The notes under the pieces: model-generated
The model's input: only the letters and a program-made list of their open reading frames with translations
Database searches by the model: none
What the model was told of the DNA's origin: nothing
Part shown: positions 30,761 to 43,165 of the stretch, in pieces
Numbering within the stretch: position 1 is the stretch's first letter
Layout of the letters: each line of letters opens with the position of its first letter
Source: Magicicada septendecula
Taxonomy: Eukaryota > Arthropoda > Insecta > Hemiptera > Cicadidae
DNA length: 64,000 bases
Assembly (NCBI GenBank): GCA_034769895.1
Contig: CM068372.1
Location: forward strand, 242,382,343 to 242,446,342
Reading direction: 5' to 3'
Position numbers and translations under genes: made by a program

Positions 30761-33700
30761 ATGGAAAGTCGGGCCCAACCATTGTCAACGGAGAACCGGG
30801 TCCAAGTGACAGATGAATACCAGAGTAATATAATCAAAGTGGACATGGCAAAGGAGTTATTGGAAGAAGAGGACAACAAAGTGATGGAGCACAAAACCGG
30901 ATTGACGAAGGTGATAGTCACCATAGAAGGTAAGAGTTATAAAACATTGATACCGGTAGTGAGATCTCTGTAATTTCTGAGAATGTAATGGGAGAATTAA
31001 AAGAAATAAATAAAAATATACCATCATTACCAGTTGCGGGAGTCACAGTAGTGGGGGTAACTGGAGTAAGAAGTACAAGAATAACTAGACAAGTACAATT
31101 AAATATCTTGATAAACGGAATTGAATTTGAAAACACATTCCTAGTGGTTAAAGGGTTGAGTTTAGATGTAATATTAGGAAATGATTTTTTGGAGAGACAT
31201 GGGGCAATAATAGACTTTAGTAAACAAATAGTAAAATTTGAAAATGGGAGTAAACCAGTCGGGGTAAAGTTTAAGAAAGTAGTAGATGAAATTAAAGTTA
31301 CGGGAATAAAAATGATACACAAGCAGGTAGGCGATAGAGAGATAGAAACTAAAATAAATATGTGTCGAGAGAGTGAGAGTATAGAAAATGAGGAGGGAGA
31401 GATGCATGTGAGTGATAAGAGTGTGTGGATAAGTAGAGCCAACAAATTTTTTAATGAAGGTGTAGTTGTAGGAAATACTCAGCGAGAGGAGTTGTGGACA
31501 GTTGTGGAGCGTTTCAGAGATGTGTTTGATGAATCGCCAGGGAGAGCTAAGGATTATATATGTGAGCTGAGGGTTCGGGAACACACACCCTACATGCAGA
31601 GGAGTTATCCAGTACCATTTTCAAAAAGAAGAGCCGTGCAGGAGGAATTAGACTGGATGATGAAGGGAGACATCATCGAACGATCGATATCGCCATACTC
31701 AAACCCGTTAGTCGTAGTGATTAAGAAGGATGGAAAGGTAAGACTATGCCTAGATGCTAGAAAGATAAATCAAATTATAATACCTGACCGGGAGTCACCG
31801 GAACCAATTAATGAAATTTTACAGAACTTTAGTGGCGTTAAGTACATGGCATCATTAGACTTAACAGCAGGATATTGGCAGGTGCCGTTAGCAGCGGAGA
31901 GTCGAAGATATACGGCCTTTCTTTTTAATGGTAAGAATTATCAGTTCAAACGTCTACCATTTGGGTTAAACACCAGTGTTGCTAGTTTTATTAAATGTTT
32001 AGATAAGATATTACAACCTAAAGATTTAGATTTTTTAACAGTGTACGTAGATGACATATTGATAGCATCCAGAACATTTACTGAACATTTAGAGCATATA
32101 GAATATGTGTTAGACAAATTACAGAAAGGGGGTTTGACAGTTAATTGGGATAAATCTAAGTTCTTACAAACAGAAATACATTTCTTAGGGTTTATTATTA
32201 CGCAAGAGGGAATATTAGCTAACCCGGACAAGGTAGAAGCTATTATGCGCTTCCCAGAACCAAAAAACATTAAACAATTTCAAAGTTTTTTAGGTTTATG
32301 CAATTTCTATAGGAAGTTCCAAGAAAATTACGCACACACGACATCGAAACTAAGTGCAGTACTCCACAAGAACAAGCAGTGGAAATGGGGAGAAATGGAG
32401 CGCAACGCATTTAACGAAATTCAGAGAAAATTTAGCCATATGATTATGATGAATCATCCTGATTTTAATAAAACCTTTTACTTACAGACGGATGCAAGCA
32501 ACGTAGCTTTAGGGGCGGAGCTATACCAGGAGGGCTGCGATAAGGGACATCTTACCATCGCCTTCGCCAGTAGGTCGCTTCTGTCTGCTGAGAAAAATTA
32601 TACCACCACCGAGAAAGAACTTTTGAGCATTGTGTTCGCTGTGGGGAAGTTCAGGACATACATCCTGGGAAACGAAACGGTAATCCGAACGGACCACAAG
32701 GCACTATCATTTCTGAATTCTTACAAATTAACGCACAGTCGTCTAACCAGGTGGGTATTAGCTTTACAAGAATACAACTTTTCCTGGGAGTACATACAGG
32801 GGTCAGATAATAAAGGACCAGACACACTTTCCAGGGTAGATTTTATAGAAAATAAAACAGGTAGGGACCTTAAAGAGATAGAAATTTTTAGATTAACTAG
32901 AGAAGATAGAATTTTTGGTGAGGAGTTAAGGGACATTAAGAATATGCAAAGATCTGAAAATAAATTGGGTAAAATAATTGTTAGTTTAGAAACAGATGTA
33001 GATGGGTCTGAATATAGTACACGTTTTCAAGTATATCAAGGGATTCTGTTTAAAAGGGTAGAAGGGGGTGAGCGTGATTGGAGGCTAGTTATACCAGAAG
33101 GGTTGGTAGATAAAATTATTTGGGAATGCCATATAAGGTATGGGCATTTTGGGGCAAGAAAGTGTGCTAATGTCTTAAAGGAATCTTGTATATTTAAGAA
33201 TATGGAGAGGAGAGTTAGAAGAGTGTTGAGAGTTTGTGATTTGTGTCAGAAATCGAAAGTAGTGAACTATAGAGTAGAAGGGGAGATGAATTATATAAAA
33301 GTTGAAAGACCGTTTGATTTAGTTGCAGTTGATTTGTATGGGCCATTACCTAGAGGTAGAGGTGGTGTGTTGTATGTATTTGTAGTTTTAGACACTTGTT
33401 CGAAATTTGTTAAGTTGTATAGTATTAAGAGAGCGACGAGCAAAGTCCTCAGCGAAAAAATAGTACGAGATTACATGATTAATGTAGGAAAACCAAAAAT
33501 CATTTTATCTGACCATGGACCACAGTTCATAAGCGGCAAGTGGCGACAGACGCTTGGATGGGAAGGCATCATACCCAAGCATACGGCAGTTTACCATCCA
33601 CAGTCGAACCAGGCTGAACGGGTGATGAGAGAGATTGGTAGGATATTTCAGGCGTATTGTCACGCCAAGCACACAGAATGGCCATACTACGTTAAGAAAG

Positions 33701-34134
33701 TAGAGGAGTGGCTGAATTGTACCACCCATGAATCCACCGGATTTACGCCGCATGAATTGATCAGAGGAACAAGGCCACCCCGAATATTGGAACAACTGTT
33801 TGAATACCCACCAGAAAATCAAATTATAGATGTAAACATGAAGATCAGATTAGCGAATGAAAATTTACTTACAAAAGGAGAACGGAGGAAGCGGAGACAT
33901 GATGCGAAGGGTAAATGGACCAAATATGAGGTAGGTCAATTGGTGTTGGTGAAGAGGCATGATTTGTCAAGTGCCCAAGATAAAGAAATAAAGAAGTTTT
34001 TCCTGTTATACGAAGGGCCATATGAGATTGTGGAAATAAAGATGCAAAATGCATATGTGTTATGGAATCCAACAACGCAAGAAATAGTGGGTACACACAA
34101 TGCGACGAACTTGAAGTTATATAGGTCACTTTAA
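30761..34134 (+). pseudogene. pol: Element 2 Pol, one frameshift in protease, rest intact
   Basis: The ATG lies 8 nt after the Gag TAG; the frame is open back to 30698. A 4-nt loss near 30946, directly before the protease DTG, shifts the frame, and the remainder is open from 30988 to 34134 (1,048 codons). Visible in order: end of protease, RT (LDLTAGYWQVP, YVDD), RNase H (TDAS, TEKELLSIVFA), integrase zinc region (H-H then CDLCQ), catalytic D/D/E (AVDLYG, SDHG, NQAERV) and GPY-type end. This is the best-preserved Pol in the window and serves as reference for the lesions in element 1. Confidence 0.92.
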
Positions 34135-34182
34135 ATGTTTGAATTCTATAGATAGTATTAAAATGTTGTTTTATGTTTTCAG

Positions 34183-34371
34183 AAGGGACTCTCCCCCATT
34201 TTCGGGCAGTCACGACCTTACCAGTCCTGGCCGTGGTTTTCGGAACTTGGAGGCGGGCCATGGTTGGAGGATCTTCCTTCGGGTGGTGAAACAACGATGG
34301 TCCGGCTCCACCAAAATTGGTCAAAAGTTGAAATTTACACCACATTTGAACGGGGAGGGAGACCCCTAAAG
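34183..34371 (+). promoter_or_regulatory. Conserved exon-like module 3'-a of element 2
   Basis: Acceptor TATGTTTTCAG before it and donor GTACGT after it, both as in element 1. It is 189 nt against 191 nt in element 1. Confidence 0.5.
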
Positions 34372-35244
34372 GTACGTGACATAAATGATTTTTTTTATAT
34401 ACACTCATGGTGCAGCGGTCAGGTGTACCTGTCACGTACCTGCACTGCCTTAGAGTGTTTGTACATCATGAGGCTGCACATATATAAAAGGCGGTGCATA
34501 CAAATTAAAATTTTAGTGTCAATGGCGAAACTAAATTTAGCCATTGACAGCAGTTAAAGTGTGGTCTGAAAAGACGAATTTTGTGGCAAAAGGGATTGGA
34601 GCGAGGTAGACGGCAGGGTAGAATAAATGGGAGATTGTAAGAATGGGTTTTGTGTTAGTAAGAGGACGTGAATTCACGAAGTAGGTTTACCGGGTTCCAA
34701 TCCGTTTTGCGGAAGAACCCCGACTTTTCGGGTGATCTCAGCCTTACCAACCCACATAGTGTTAAGGATAAAGTCAACCTCCAGTGTAAATAGATACCAA
34801 AATATAGTTTGGAATGTTTATAATTTTAAATTTTATAACAATTTTAATAAATAAGTGACCAAATAATTGTAAAGTTCTTAGTACCAGTGAAAGTTGGAAC
34901 GTGTTGAGGTGTGTAAACTAAATTAGAACTTGTTGTCATACAAGATGTGTGGGCAATTTTCGGGGGTAGAGTGGTGTTTATAGAAGTGATAAAATAATGG
35001 AATGTAGGGACTGCTATTGTAGAAAGTTTGAGTTTAGTTATTAGTGTGCTATCGCTGTGGTGGCATGTACCACAGTAGATAGCGGAAAGTGTTGGGGGTA
35101 ATAGAGAGTGTTACCTCCATCGGAGGCCAAAATGGCGTAAGATGCACGGCACACCCTTTTGTACAATTGTATATTGTACCTTGATAGACTGCAGTGCCGT
35201 GCAGATAAATAATGATGATAACATGCATGAAGGTAGAATTGATT

Positions 35245-35652
35245 TCCCTGACTTTTCGGGCGATTACTGCCTTACCAGCACTAATCGTGGTTTTGGCTAG
35301 CGGTCAGCTATGGCCATAAATTAAGTCCCTTGACCATAGCTGGCTTGAAATTGGTTTATATTAGAAATTAATGGGGGGGTGAAATTAGGGGAAATCCCAC
35401 AAACTATGGAACAGCGGCTGCCACTCTGTTCGAGGAGGAACAGCAAAGCCAGGTGGTAGACCCGCATTAAGGGTGCATAACTATGTAACAAAAGATATGT
35501 TGTCTAAATCTTTCAAATGTAACGCTGAAGCAAGGACACGGAGATGTCAAATTCCTCCAACTATGCCGTCCTTGTGGAAGCACATGGGCGCCACAGTCCA
35601 ACAGAAAAAACAATAGTGTGTGTGGCTGGGGGGTTGCTCAGGTGAGCAACGA
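35245..35652 (+). promoter_or_regulatory. Structured RNA domain of element 2 3' region
   Basis: P1 35261-35266/35282-35287 (CGATTA/TAATCG); P2 35305-35313/35334-35342 (CAGCTATGG and complement); P3 in the near-invariant block 35400-35478; P4 35532-35537/35568-35573 (AAGGAC/GTCCTT); P5 35633-35640/35643-35650 (GTTGCTCA/TGAGCAAC). Compared with element 1, two base pairs in P1, two in P4 and three in P5 are changed on both strands so that pairing is kept. Confidence 0.7.
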
Positions 35653-37539
35653 ATTTAAATTTTTGTAACTTAAAGATGATAACTCACTCTTACATAAATT
35701 AAATAATTGTATTATGATTTGATAAATAGGTGTTCGTATGTTTATTATACTGTGTTTATTCTGTCTTATAAATGTATTATTTTATTGTGTTAGAGGTAAG
35801 TGTTGATAAAATGCGTAATTTGCATAATTTTGAAATGTGTTGGTAGTAAGGTCATTCACCTTGCTAAGAAAATCAGCTGATCAGCAGTAGAATGTCACGT
35901 ATAAGTTGTTTGCTAATTTCCAATGTAACTAATGTTCGAATAATGATTTTAATGTGTTCAAGATTTTATTTTAAACGTTGGAAATAATTTGATATAGTTG
36001 AGAATTTGAAATGATTTGTAAAAGATAGTAAAAGGTAGATTTTGGGTAATTAATATTTTGTTGGGACATGTAGATCAGTCCAAGTTGAGTTTAAAGTGGT
36101 AATAGAGATGAATAATAGTGTTGTGAATTAATGTAATGTAGAAGTTGAGAAGTATTAATAGTGACACAGTAGATATGGGGAATATGTAGAGTATTGATTG
36201 ATATATTGATGTAATAAGTAAATGGAGATATTTTGTTGTAGTTGAAGTGATATAATGAGAATGGTAATTAGAGTTGATGGGAATTTTGTAAGAGAGGATA
36301 GTGTGGTAGGAGTCCGCAACAAAAGGGTTGGGATGGGAAGGGACCGTTTAGCGCCGGAAAGGGTTGCCTTAGGTAGAATCCAGGAACCAACATAAGGGAA
36401 TGAGCTTTTGGGGGGGGGGACACACATTCTGAGTACAAAGGGTTAGAGAGTATTTTTTTATATAAGAGTACAATGATGCGAATTGAGTTGAGTAGTAAGT
36501 TGGGTTTAGAGGGTTTGATAGATGTATTTGATAGAGATGGGTGTCATGTTAGTTAAAGCTGTTAATGAGTATTAGAGTCAGAGGGGTAAAGATTATATAT
36601 GTATACATGCCAAGTGGTATATCAAGTTAGTATGAATAATTAAATCACCCAAATGAATGGGGAATGAGAATATTAAAGAAAGAGATTCATAGTAAAAATA
36701 TAGAATTTTAATTGAAACAAGTGACCAACTTTAATAGAATTTGAGAGTAAAGTACGGTTGTAAAATGTGTAATTTTGAGTAATTTAAATGTCAATTTATT
36801 TGTTAATTGTATTAATACTATGGTGATTTTAAATGTCATATTTTATTATGTTGTTGTGTTTGGAGATAGAATTTTTAAAAGATGTTTAATGTATTTTCTG
36901 AGGTAGCTTACGTATAACCTGTGTAGGTCAAGGTTCTTGACTTGACCCAGTTCGATCAGCTGATGGGTGATGTTGTAAACAAGACCAGTTTTGGCAATGA
37001 AGTGATGCCAATTTTGTTTCCAAATTGATTTAAATAATTTAAAATTTTTTTTGAATGTTGAGAAAAGTCTAGTTTAATCAATTTAAATTTTTGTTGAAAA
37101 CAAAAATTTGATTTTGTGCCTGCCATCTAATTGATGTTTTGAATTTTGATTATATTATTGTTTGCGTGTATTAATAGTGTTATTGAATTATATTGTTTAG
37201 GATATATGTATAAGCAACTGTTAGGATAAGGATTCATGTTTTAAGTAAAAATTCAATTTATTTGTTTTTCGAATTATCAATAGTAACAAAGAGAATTAAT
37301 CAATTCAGATAAAAGAATTTTATTTTTTTTTATGTTGAAGAAAGTAATTTCAACTTAAATAAATTTTGAATGTAAAAATGAAAATTTTGCTAGGATGTAG
37401 TTATAAGTGTGTGTACAAGCCCAGTAACTGCTAAAGGCAGCCCAGTGTGCATGAAAAGGGGGAACATATCGGTTGAGGATCTGACATGATATAAGACCAG
37501 GGATTTGGATTTTGGGGTGGCATGATAGAAGGTGAGGTG

Positions 37540-37650
37540 CGCTGTGGTGCGTGTCTGTTCGATTTTATGGTGTTGGGATCTCGTATAGAGAAGTCCAGTG
37601 ATCTCGTTCAGATGCGACCATAGTCGCCGAGCCAGGGGGGTTGTTTACCC
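37540..37650 (+). promoter_or_regulatory. 3'-b module of element 2
   Basis: Shares GGTGTTGGGATCTCG and AAGTCCAGT with element 1 26850-26996, but the splice borders are weaker here. Confidence 0.4.
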
Positions 37651-37749
37651 AGGATGTACAAGAACAAATGGGGGGTTGTTGGCACCATATCCTCTCCGAT
37701 CCTCTTAGGGGTTTAGCAATGAGATTTCTTCTGTTTCGACAGACGACCT

Positions 37750-37765
37750 CTCATTGGGGGGGTAT
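37750..37765 (+). promoter_or_regulatory. Polypurine tract of element 2
   Basis: TCTCATTGGGGGGGTAT-type tract directly before the 3' LTR. Confidence 0.75.
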
Positions 37766-38937
37766 TGTAACGGGATGAATATGAGGGGTTTTTATTTTTG
37801 TTAAATTTTATTAAATTTTTATTTGTAAAACTTCACAATTCATTTCCATATGTGTGGCCAGTCCCCGGTTGAATCTAAAGCGTAGTTTCTAACAAAGGAA
37901 CTGTGGTGAAACAATTACAAAGGAATGTCGTGTTGTCGACTGTAGCACAATTCTTAGAACTTTGCAGCTGTGTGGCATCTACGCCCAAATGCACTACATC
38001 GGCGGAGCGCAGACCGACGCGGAGTTGTTGGACACAAGATGGCTTAGAGAAGAATTTTTGTTCGCCACGCGGTCGGAGCTGACGGAAATAAAGTTTAAGT
38101 CCAGCCTACAATTGTGACGTCGACCAGTGCTCACCAAATATCATCCACGTAAAAAACGCAAGAAACCCACGTGTTGAAGGTGTCACTGCTATGACTATGA
38201 AGTACAAGGCATTGCTTTCCGCCTTGTGGGACTGCAATCTAGTTGAGAGTGAACTTAGAGACGCTCTCCCCAGTTCTCTTACGGACGTTACCTGGCCAGG
38301 TAATTGCCCCAAGGGGCTCTTTCAAAATTTATGAGTATCAAGTAAAAGTGCGTTTCTGTTAGTAAAAATGTGAAGGTGGTTGAAGTTTATCGGCAGAGAA
38401 GGAAGTTATAAACTTTGTGGACATTATAACACAATTTCGTAAGTGAATCGCCACTACTTCAGAGACACCCTCGTTACCGGCAAGGGTATTGCACCATGTA
38501 TAATACAAATGTTTATAAATAATTAAAAGGGGTTTTTTATTTAAATAGAGTGAATGTGAGAATGCTAGCAGGCTGGGCTGTCTGTTTAAAATAAGGTAAG
38601 CTGTCTTAAATAAGTTAAATGGTGCCAGATTAGGTTTCAATTATTTCAAGAAATTTGTATTCAATTTAAAATTTGACTAGAAGTACTAGATTGTTTTTTA
38701 AAGATACAGGAATGAATAAAGAATAATTTGATATAGAAAAATTTAAAGAAAAAATAAAATTTAATTAATTTCTCTTCACGAAAAGCGAGTTGTGTAAGTT
38801 ATTCACATAACCTGTAAACCATGCTTGCATTCTAACGTTCGTGTGACGAGACCCTAGGCGGAGAAAACAGTTTATAAGGTAGGTGGAAAATAAATAATTT
38901 TATGTATTTATATTTGTAGTATTGAATTAACTTCACA
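37766..38937 (+). repeat. Element 2 3' LTR
   Basis: 1,172 bp uninterrupted copy, TGTAAC...CTTCACA, followed by TATT. It defines the empty-site sequence into which element 1 inserted in the 5' LTR. Confidence 0.94.
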
Positions 38938-39045
38938 TATTCAAGAAACTGATGATGAATACTATCCAGTGGACAGTGTAGCTTACATCTTGAACACACA
39001 CATGCACACATTATTCTACTAATCAACAATAAAATAAAGCATTAC

Positions 39046-39174
39046 TTGGAATTGCTGACGTGGAATAATGTCCAGAAGTTTAGCACACATTTTCTTTCCA
39101 TATGAAACAGCCTTGGTTATATGCACAATTGTACTGAGTTCATCCACAACAACGCCATTTAATATAATATTTAA
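39046..39174 (-). CDS. GUF1: GUF1 (LepA/EF4) exon, start of C-terminal domain
   Basis: Host gene exon of 129 bp (43 codons, phase 0 on both sides). The acceptor TTTCTTTACAG ends at 39175 and the donor GTAATG starts at 39045. The peptide begins LNIILNGVVVDELSTIVH and ends DIIPRQQFQ, which matches the LepA family pattern of LVKLDILxNGxxVDxLxxIVH followed by IPRQ-F. GUF1 is the mitochondrial back-translocating/elongation factor 4 GTPase acting on the ribosome; this part belongs to the LepA-specific C-terminal domain. It joins in frame to the exon at 60000-60214. The following exon, expected to begin with the VAIQA-type motif, was not found left of here, so the gene probably extends beyond position 1 or is cut. 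Confidence 0.85.
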
Positions 39175-40678
39175 CTGTAAAGAAAATTTATGCTGTATTA
39201 TAACTTCTTATAACTACTATAATACTGTTATTAAGTGTGTTCAATTTGCAATCAACTTATGCTATGGGTTTCATCAATTTTTTTTTAAGAGAATTATGAC
39301 TGTGTAATGTACAGAAACACAATACATCACGTGTACAATACACAAAACACAAATAAATTTATACAACTGTAGATTTATAAATTATTAATTATTTGAAAAT
39401 AGTTATGGTTCTTACTATGTAGACACCAAATTTCTGTTATGATTAAACTGCCACTAGGTTTAAAATATGTGTATATAATATTCTTTAATACAGAAAAACA
39501 TTTTGATGCTCTGATTGCCAGACAGATGTTTTCATCAGTCTGGTGAACGCTGGACTTCGCAAGATAAATCTTCACAAGAATGCTAACTACTTTGAGCATT
39601 TTTTTGGTTAATTACAGTGTATTCCAGTTAATGGGGTCACCAGTTGTTAGGGCCAGTCGCTTTATTGGGCCAATATTCAAAGTACAAAAACAAAACGGGG
39701 TTATACATAGAAAGGTGCTTTGGCTGATAGGTCGGGACCCCTGGTTATTCGGTCAATTAATGGCTTAATTTTCCTCTTCTTAAACAGAAGTAAGCCCCCC
39801 CCCCCCCCCCGTGTACAATACATACCATAATCAATGACATCCACCACTACAAGATTGTCGTGTCTAATAACTCTTTGTACCAGCCCCCTCGACTACCTAC
39901 TGTTTTCATTGCAGGTCATTGACATAGCACATTACTGTACAGCTTGTCGTTTTAGGTAAGCACATGGTGTCTCAGTTCGTTTCCTGACATCTGTGATATT
40001 TGCATCGAAGTGTTAGTGTTTGTTTTACAGTGTGGAATTTATCCAATATTGATTTAAATTTTCTGTCAGTCAACCAGTGACTCTGCTGTGATATGAAGGG
40101 GTCCTAACCTAACCAATAAAGGGGTTTCTTGTCTAGACACACCCACAGCAAAGAGTGTCATGAAGACTCGTATGTCTCCTTTAAAAAGACTAGATATTTG
40201 AAGAAAAATCTGTAATTTATTTAACAAAATTTTACAAACAAAAAAATGAAAAAGAGAATTCATAATGGACAATTTAATAAACAATACATACTAAGATAAA
40301 CAGGTGTTAAGTTCTTTGTCTGTCACCTTACCTTAACCTATCCTATGCCTGATGGGTTCATCTAACAAATCTGGAATGTTAACTTCTGCGAGGCCATTTT
40401 GTTATTGATTTGTGAAGAAGGATTTGTTATTGATGGGGAAAGTGAATCGGTTATCACATACTGCCTGTTAAAGCGTAGTTGGTGATCCTGGGTTTTTAGT
40501 TTTTGTTGTTTTCTAATGGTAAGTATGTATTTTGGGGGGGGGGGCAGTTCTTTTTGTTTCTACCATAACAATCGGTGTTATAACTCGACTCTTAACCACT
40601 ATTCTGAATTATACTAACCTAATACACTACTTCAGATCATCATGTTTTTTGTTGCAGTTTGTGATGTATAGTGTTAAT
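39175..40678. other. GUF1 intron, left remnant with repeat debris
   Basis: AT-rich, with a C-run at 39795-39810. On the minus strand 39375-39599 reads CTGATGA...TCAAAATG, which looks like a CpG-decayed hammerhead-type motif of a Penelope-like repeat. 39617-39770 looks like an incomplete DNA-transposon end. No gene is seen. Confidence 0.4.
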
Positions 40679-40682
40679 ATAC

Positions 40683-41226
40683 TGTTACGACGGTCTACTT
40701 GATCGTCATAGGTACAGTGGAAACAAAATACACGATACCAATTAAGTCACTAATTACTAGCTTTAATTTTCACAGTTAAACAGTTCGTAATTAACAACAG
40801 TCTCTTACAACAAATCAAATAAAAATTGTTCACACGCAATAAAATGTCCACTAATATTAAACACAACTGTATTACAATTATCCCGCCCGATTATAGTTAT
40901 TAAACACTGCACTAATAACCACTTGAATGCACACAGTAATATCGCCTGATAATCACTTGTAATCATCCAACAATAAACTGAACTGAGCGTCCCTGAGTAA
41001 TTGTATTTATATCCCGCCGAAAATCTAGACGATTCCACATACTACGTATTACCTCTAAACTATGATGTAACTATGATTGATTGCGGCCTTGACACAGTGA
41101 GGTTGCCGTGCAAATTCTTGCACCGTCTAGCAAATGCGTTGACAAGCACGTATGCCACACATGTTACATTCCGGATCCCTCTGGAACATTCGATAAACAC
41201 ATAGATTGTTCTGTGATGTCGTAACA
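40683..41226 (-). repeat. Element 4 3' LTR
   Basis: Left-hand copy of the LTR pair; on the plus strand TGTTACGACGG...GTCGTAACA. Confidence 0.92.
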
Positions 41227-41297
41227 CTGCCCCCTCCTTAAGCCTGTTCGTCCCGAAACTGGCAAACCGTCTCTGAAGTAATACTTAGCTAGGCGAT

Positions 41298-42420
41298 CTA
41301 GGTGGACGACCTTGAACTTTTGGTGTCCTTCCTGTTGAATCTGATAAACAACATCGTTGATTCTTTTTTCACATTATAGGGTCCTTCCCAGTTAGTCTGC
41401 AACTTAGGTGAGCGACCACGATGGTGCTTTGGATTGAACAACCAGACCTTATCTCCTTCTTGGAAACCCACACTATTCCTGCGAATGTCATACCGAGTTT
41501 TCATTTTATCACTGGCAATCTTCAGCCATCCTCTTATCAAGTGATTCATTTCTCGCAGTTGGTTTTCTAATTAACTTGTTGGTACATCCTCTTCATTCAC
41601 TTATTATATTTATATATATACCACGTCGAAACGTCTGGGAAATCAAAACCTAAAAATTGGTTTTCTAATTGCGAGGAATAGTTCTGTGGCTCTTGGGACT
41701 GAGTTTCAGGTGATCCGAACATCAAGTCCCCAGGAAGACGAATCTCCCGCCCAAACACCAATTTTGCTGGAGTCATGCCGGTTGTGTCGTATACTGATGA
41801 TCTATACGCCATGAGGAATAGTGGTATACATTGGTCCCAGTCTGTTTGGTTCTCATCAACAACCTTCAAAAGATGCTGCTCAAGTGTCCGATTGAATCTC
41901 TCAACCATCCCGTCCAACTGAGGATGCAGAGGCATTGTCCTGGTCTTTCGAATTCCGAGTAGACAGCATAATTCTTTAAACACTCCTGATTCGAAATTTC
42001 TCCCTTGATCCATATGGATTTCCATAGGGGCCCCATAACGGCAACAGAAGTTGTGAACTAACTGCTTTGCCACAGTGGTAACCTCCTGATTTGAAATTGC
42101 ATAGGCTTCCACCCACTTAGTAAAGTAGTCACCTACAACCATGATGTACCGGTTTCCATTGTCAGTAACTGGGAATGGTCCAGCAATGTCTATGGCAATT
42201 CTCTTGAAAGGCAATCCAACGTCATACTGTCTCATTTTTCCCCTGCTTCTGTTTGTGGGCCCTTGCTTGCAGCACATATTTCACATGTCCGAACCCATTC
42301 CTCTACGTCATGGCAAAGATGAAGCCAATAGAATCGCTTCCGTATTTTGTCAAGGGTTTTGTTAACACCAAGATGGGTTCCAGATGTTCCATCATGCATC
42401 TCCTTCAAAACAGACTGCAC
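41298..42420 (-). pseudogene. pol: Element 4 integrase
   Basis: The zinc-binding region at 42232-42420 has H near HDGTSGTHLG, H in HLGVN and CEIC. The core at 41597-42277 has catalytic Asp in AIDIAGPF, Asp in HMDQGRNF and Glu in DGMVERFN. The C-terminal GDKVWLF...WEGPYNV segment is at 41298-41549. The zinc region and core are in different frames. A small insertion flanked by direct repeats of TTGGTTTTCTAATT lies at about 41562-41668. Confidence 0.88.
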
Positions 42421-42700
42421 TTTCCCAAGCCCTTTTCAGCAATCTGTTTTCTAAGGTAAGAGATTCCCATTATGCCCAGTATCCCTTCAGCACTTCGGAA
42501 CCATGGCAGATATCTTGCCAATCCAGGCGGCGACCTTCCTCTTAAGCTGTCAAGATCGGTCCGATGTCTTCATCAGTCATCTGTTCTTGTCGACAGTCTT
42601 GTGTTGTCCAGCCATCTGCCAGGAAATCTACAGTGATGGCTTGAACATGTTCACTTGAGTTTTGTTTTTCCTTTCTGTGCCAATGTCGGCAGTATTACGG

Positions 42701-43123
42701 TTACGGTCTTCGTGATAAGTCATCTGCATTACCATGCAGGCGCCCCTGTCGATATTGTACCTTGAAGTTGTACTCTTGGAGACGTTCAAGCCACCTTGCC
42801 AACTGTCCTTCCGGATTTTTAAATCTCAAGAGCCATGCAAGCGCGGCATGGTTGGTACGTAGTAAAAACTCTCTCCCATATAAGTATTTATGGAAGTGGT
42901 CCAAAGCTCTGGCAATTGACAACAACTCTCTCCTTGTAACACAATAATTTCTCTCTGGTTTAGAAAGCGTCTTGCTGTAATACGCTATTACACATTCTTC
43001 ACTGTTCTGCACTTGAGACAAAACTGTTCCTAGACCAGTACTGCTTGCATCTGTGTCTACGATGTACTTCCCTTCGGAAGCTGGAAAAGCAAGAATTGGC
43101 TGCGAACATAATGCAATCTTCAA
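42701..43123 (-). pseudogene. pol: Element 4 RNase H domain
   Basis: Reads VDTDASSTGLGTVLSQ, then YSKTLSKPERNYCVTRRELL, and ends with HGNADDLSRRP, the usual Gypsy RNase H order with Asp-Glu-Asp positions recognisable. The frame is separated by shifts from RT above and integrase below. Confidence 0.88.
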
Positions 43124-43165
43124 AGTCCTAAATGCTTGGTCACACTCTCACAACCACTGGAAGTT

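Larger units (their letters stand above)
34135..37765 (+). other. Element 2 non-coding 3' region (3.6 kb)
   Basis: No env. Same conserved blocks in the same order as element 1, including GACGTGAATTCACG near 34664 and the structured domain. AT-rich diverged spacers separate them. Confidence 0.8.
16611..38937 (+). mobile_element. Element 2: Ty3/Gypsy LTR retrotransposon, split by element 1
   Basis: LTRs start TGTAAC and end CTTCACA. The target duplication TATT is present at 16607-16610 and 38938-38941. The 5' LTR is interrupted at base 705 by element 1. Internal order: primer-binding site, gag (29050-30752), pol PR-RT-RNaseH-IN (30761-34134), a 3.6 kb 3' region without env, polypurine tract, 3' LTR. 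The two LTRs differ at several positions (for example 16704/37865 and 16830/37987), so this is older than element 1. It lies antisense in the intron following the 39046-39174 GUF1 exon. Confidence 0.93.

Noticed and set aside
39617..39770. Second Tigger-like terminal repeat (starting CAGTGTATTCC)
   Set aside because: No matching inverted end or TA duplication was found nearby.
41560..41670. Separate insertion within the element 4 integrase gene
   Set aside because: Only a ~100 bp segment between short direct repeats. It is too small and featureless to classify, so it is mentioned in the integrase entry instead.
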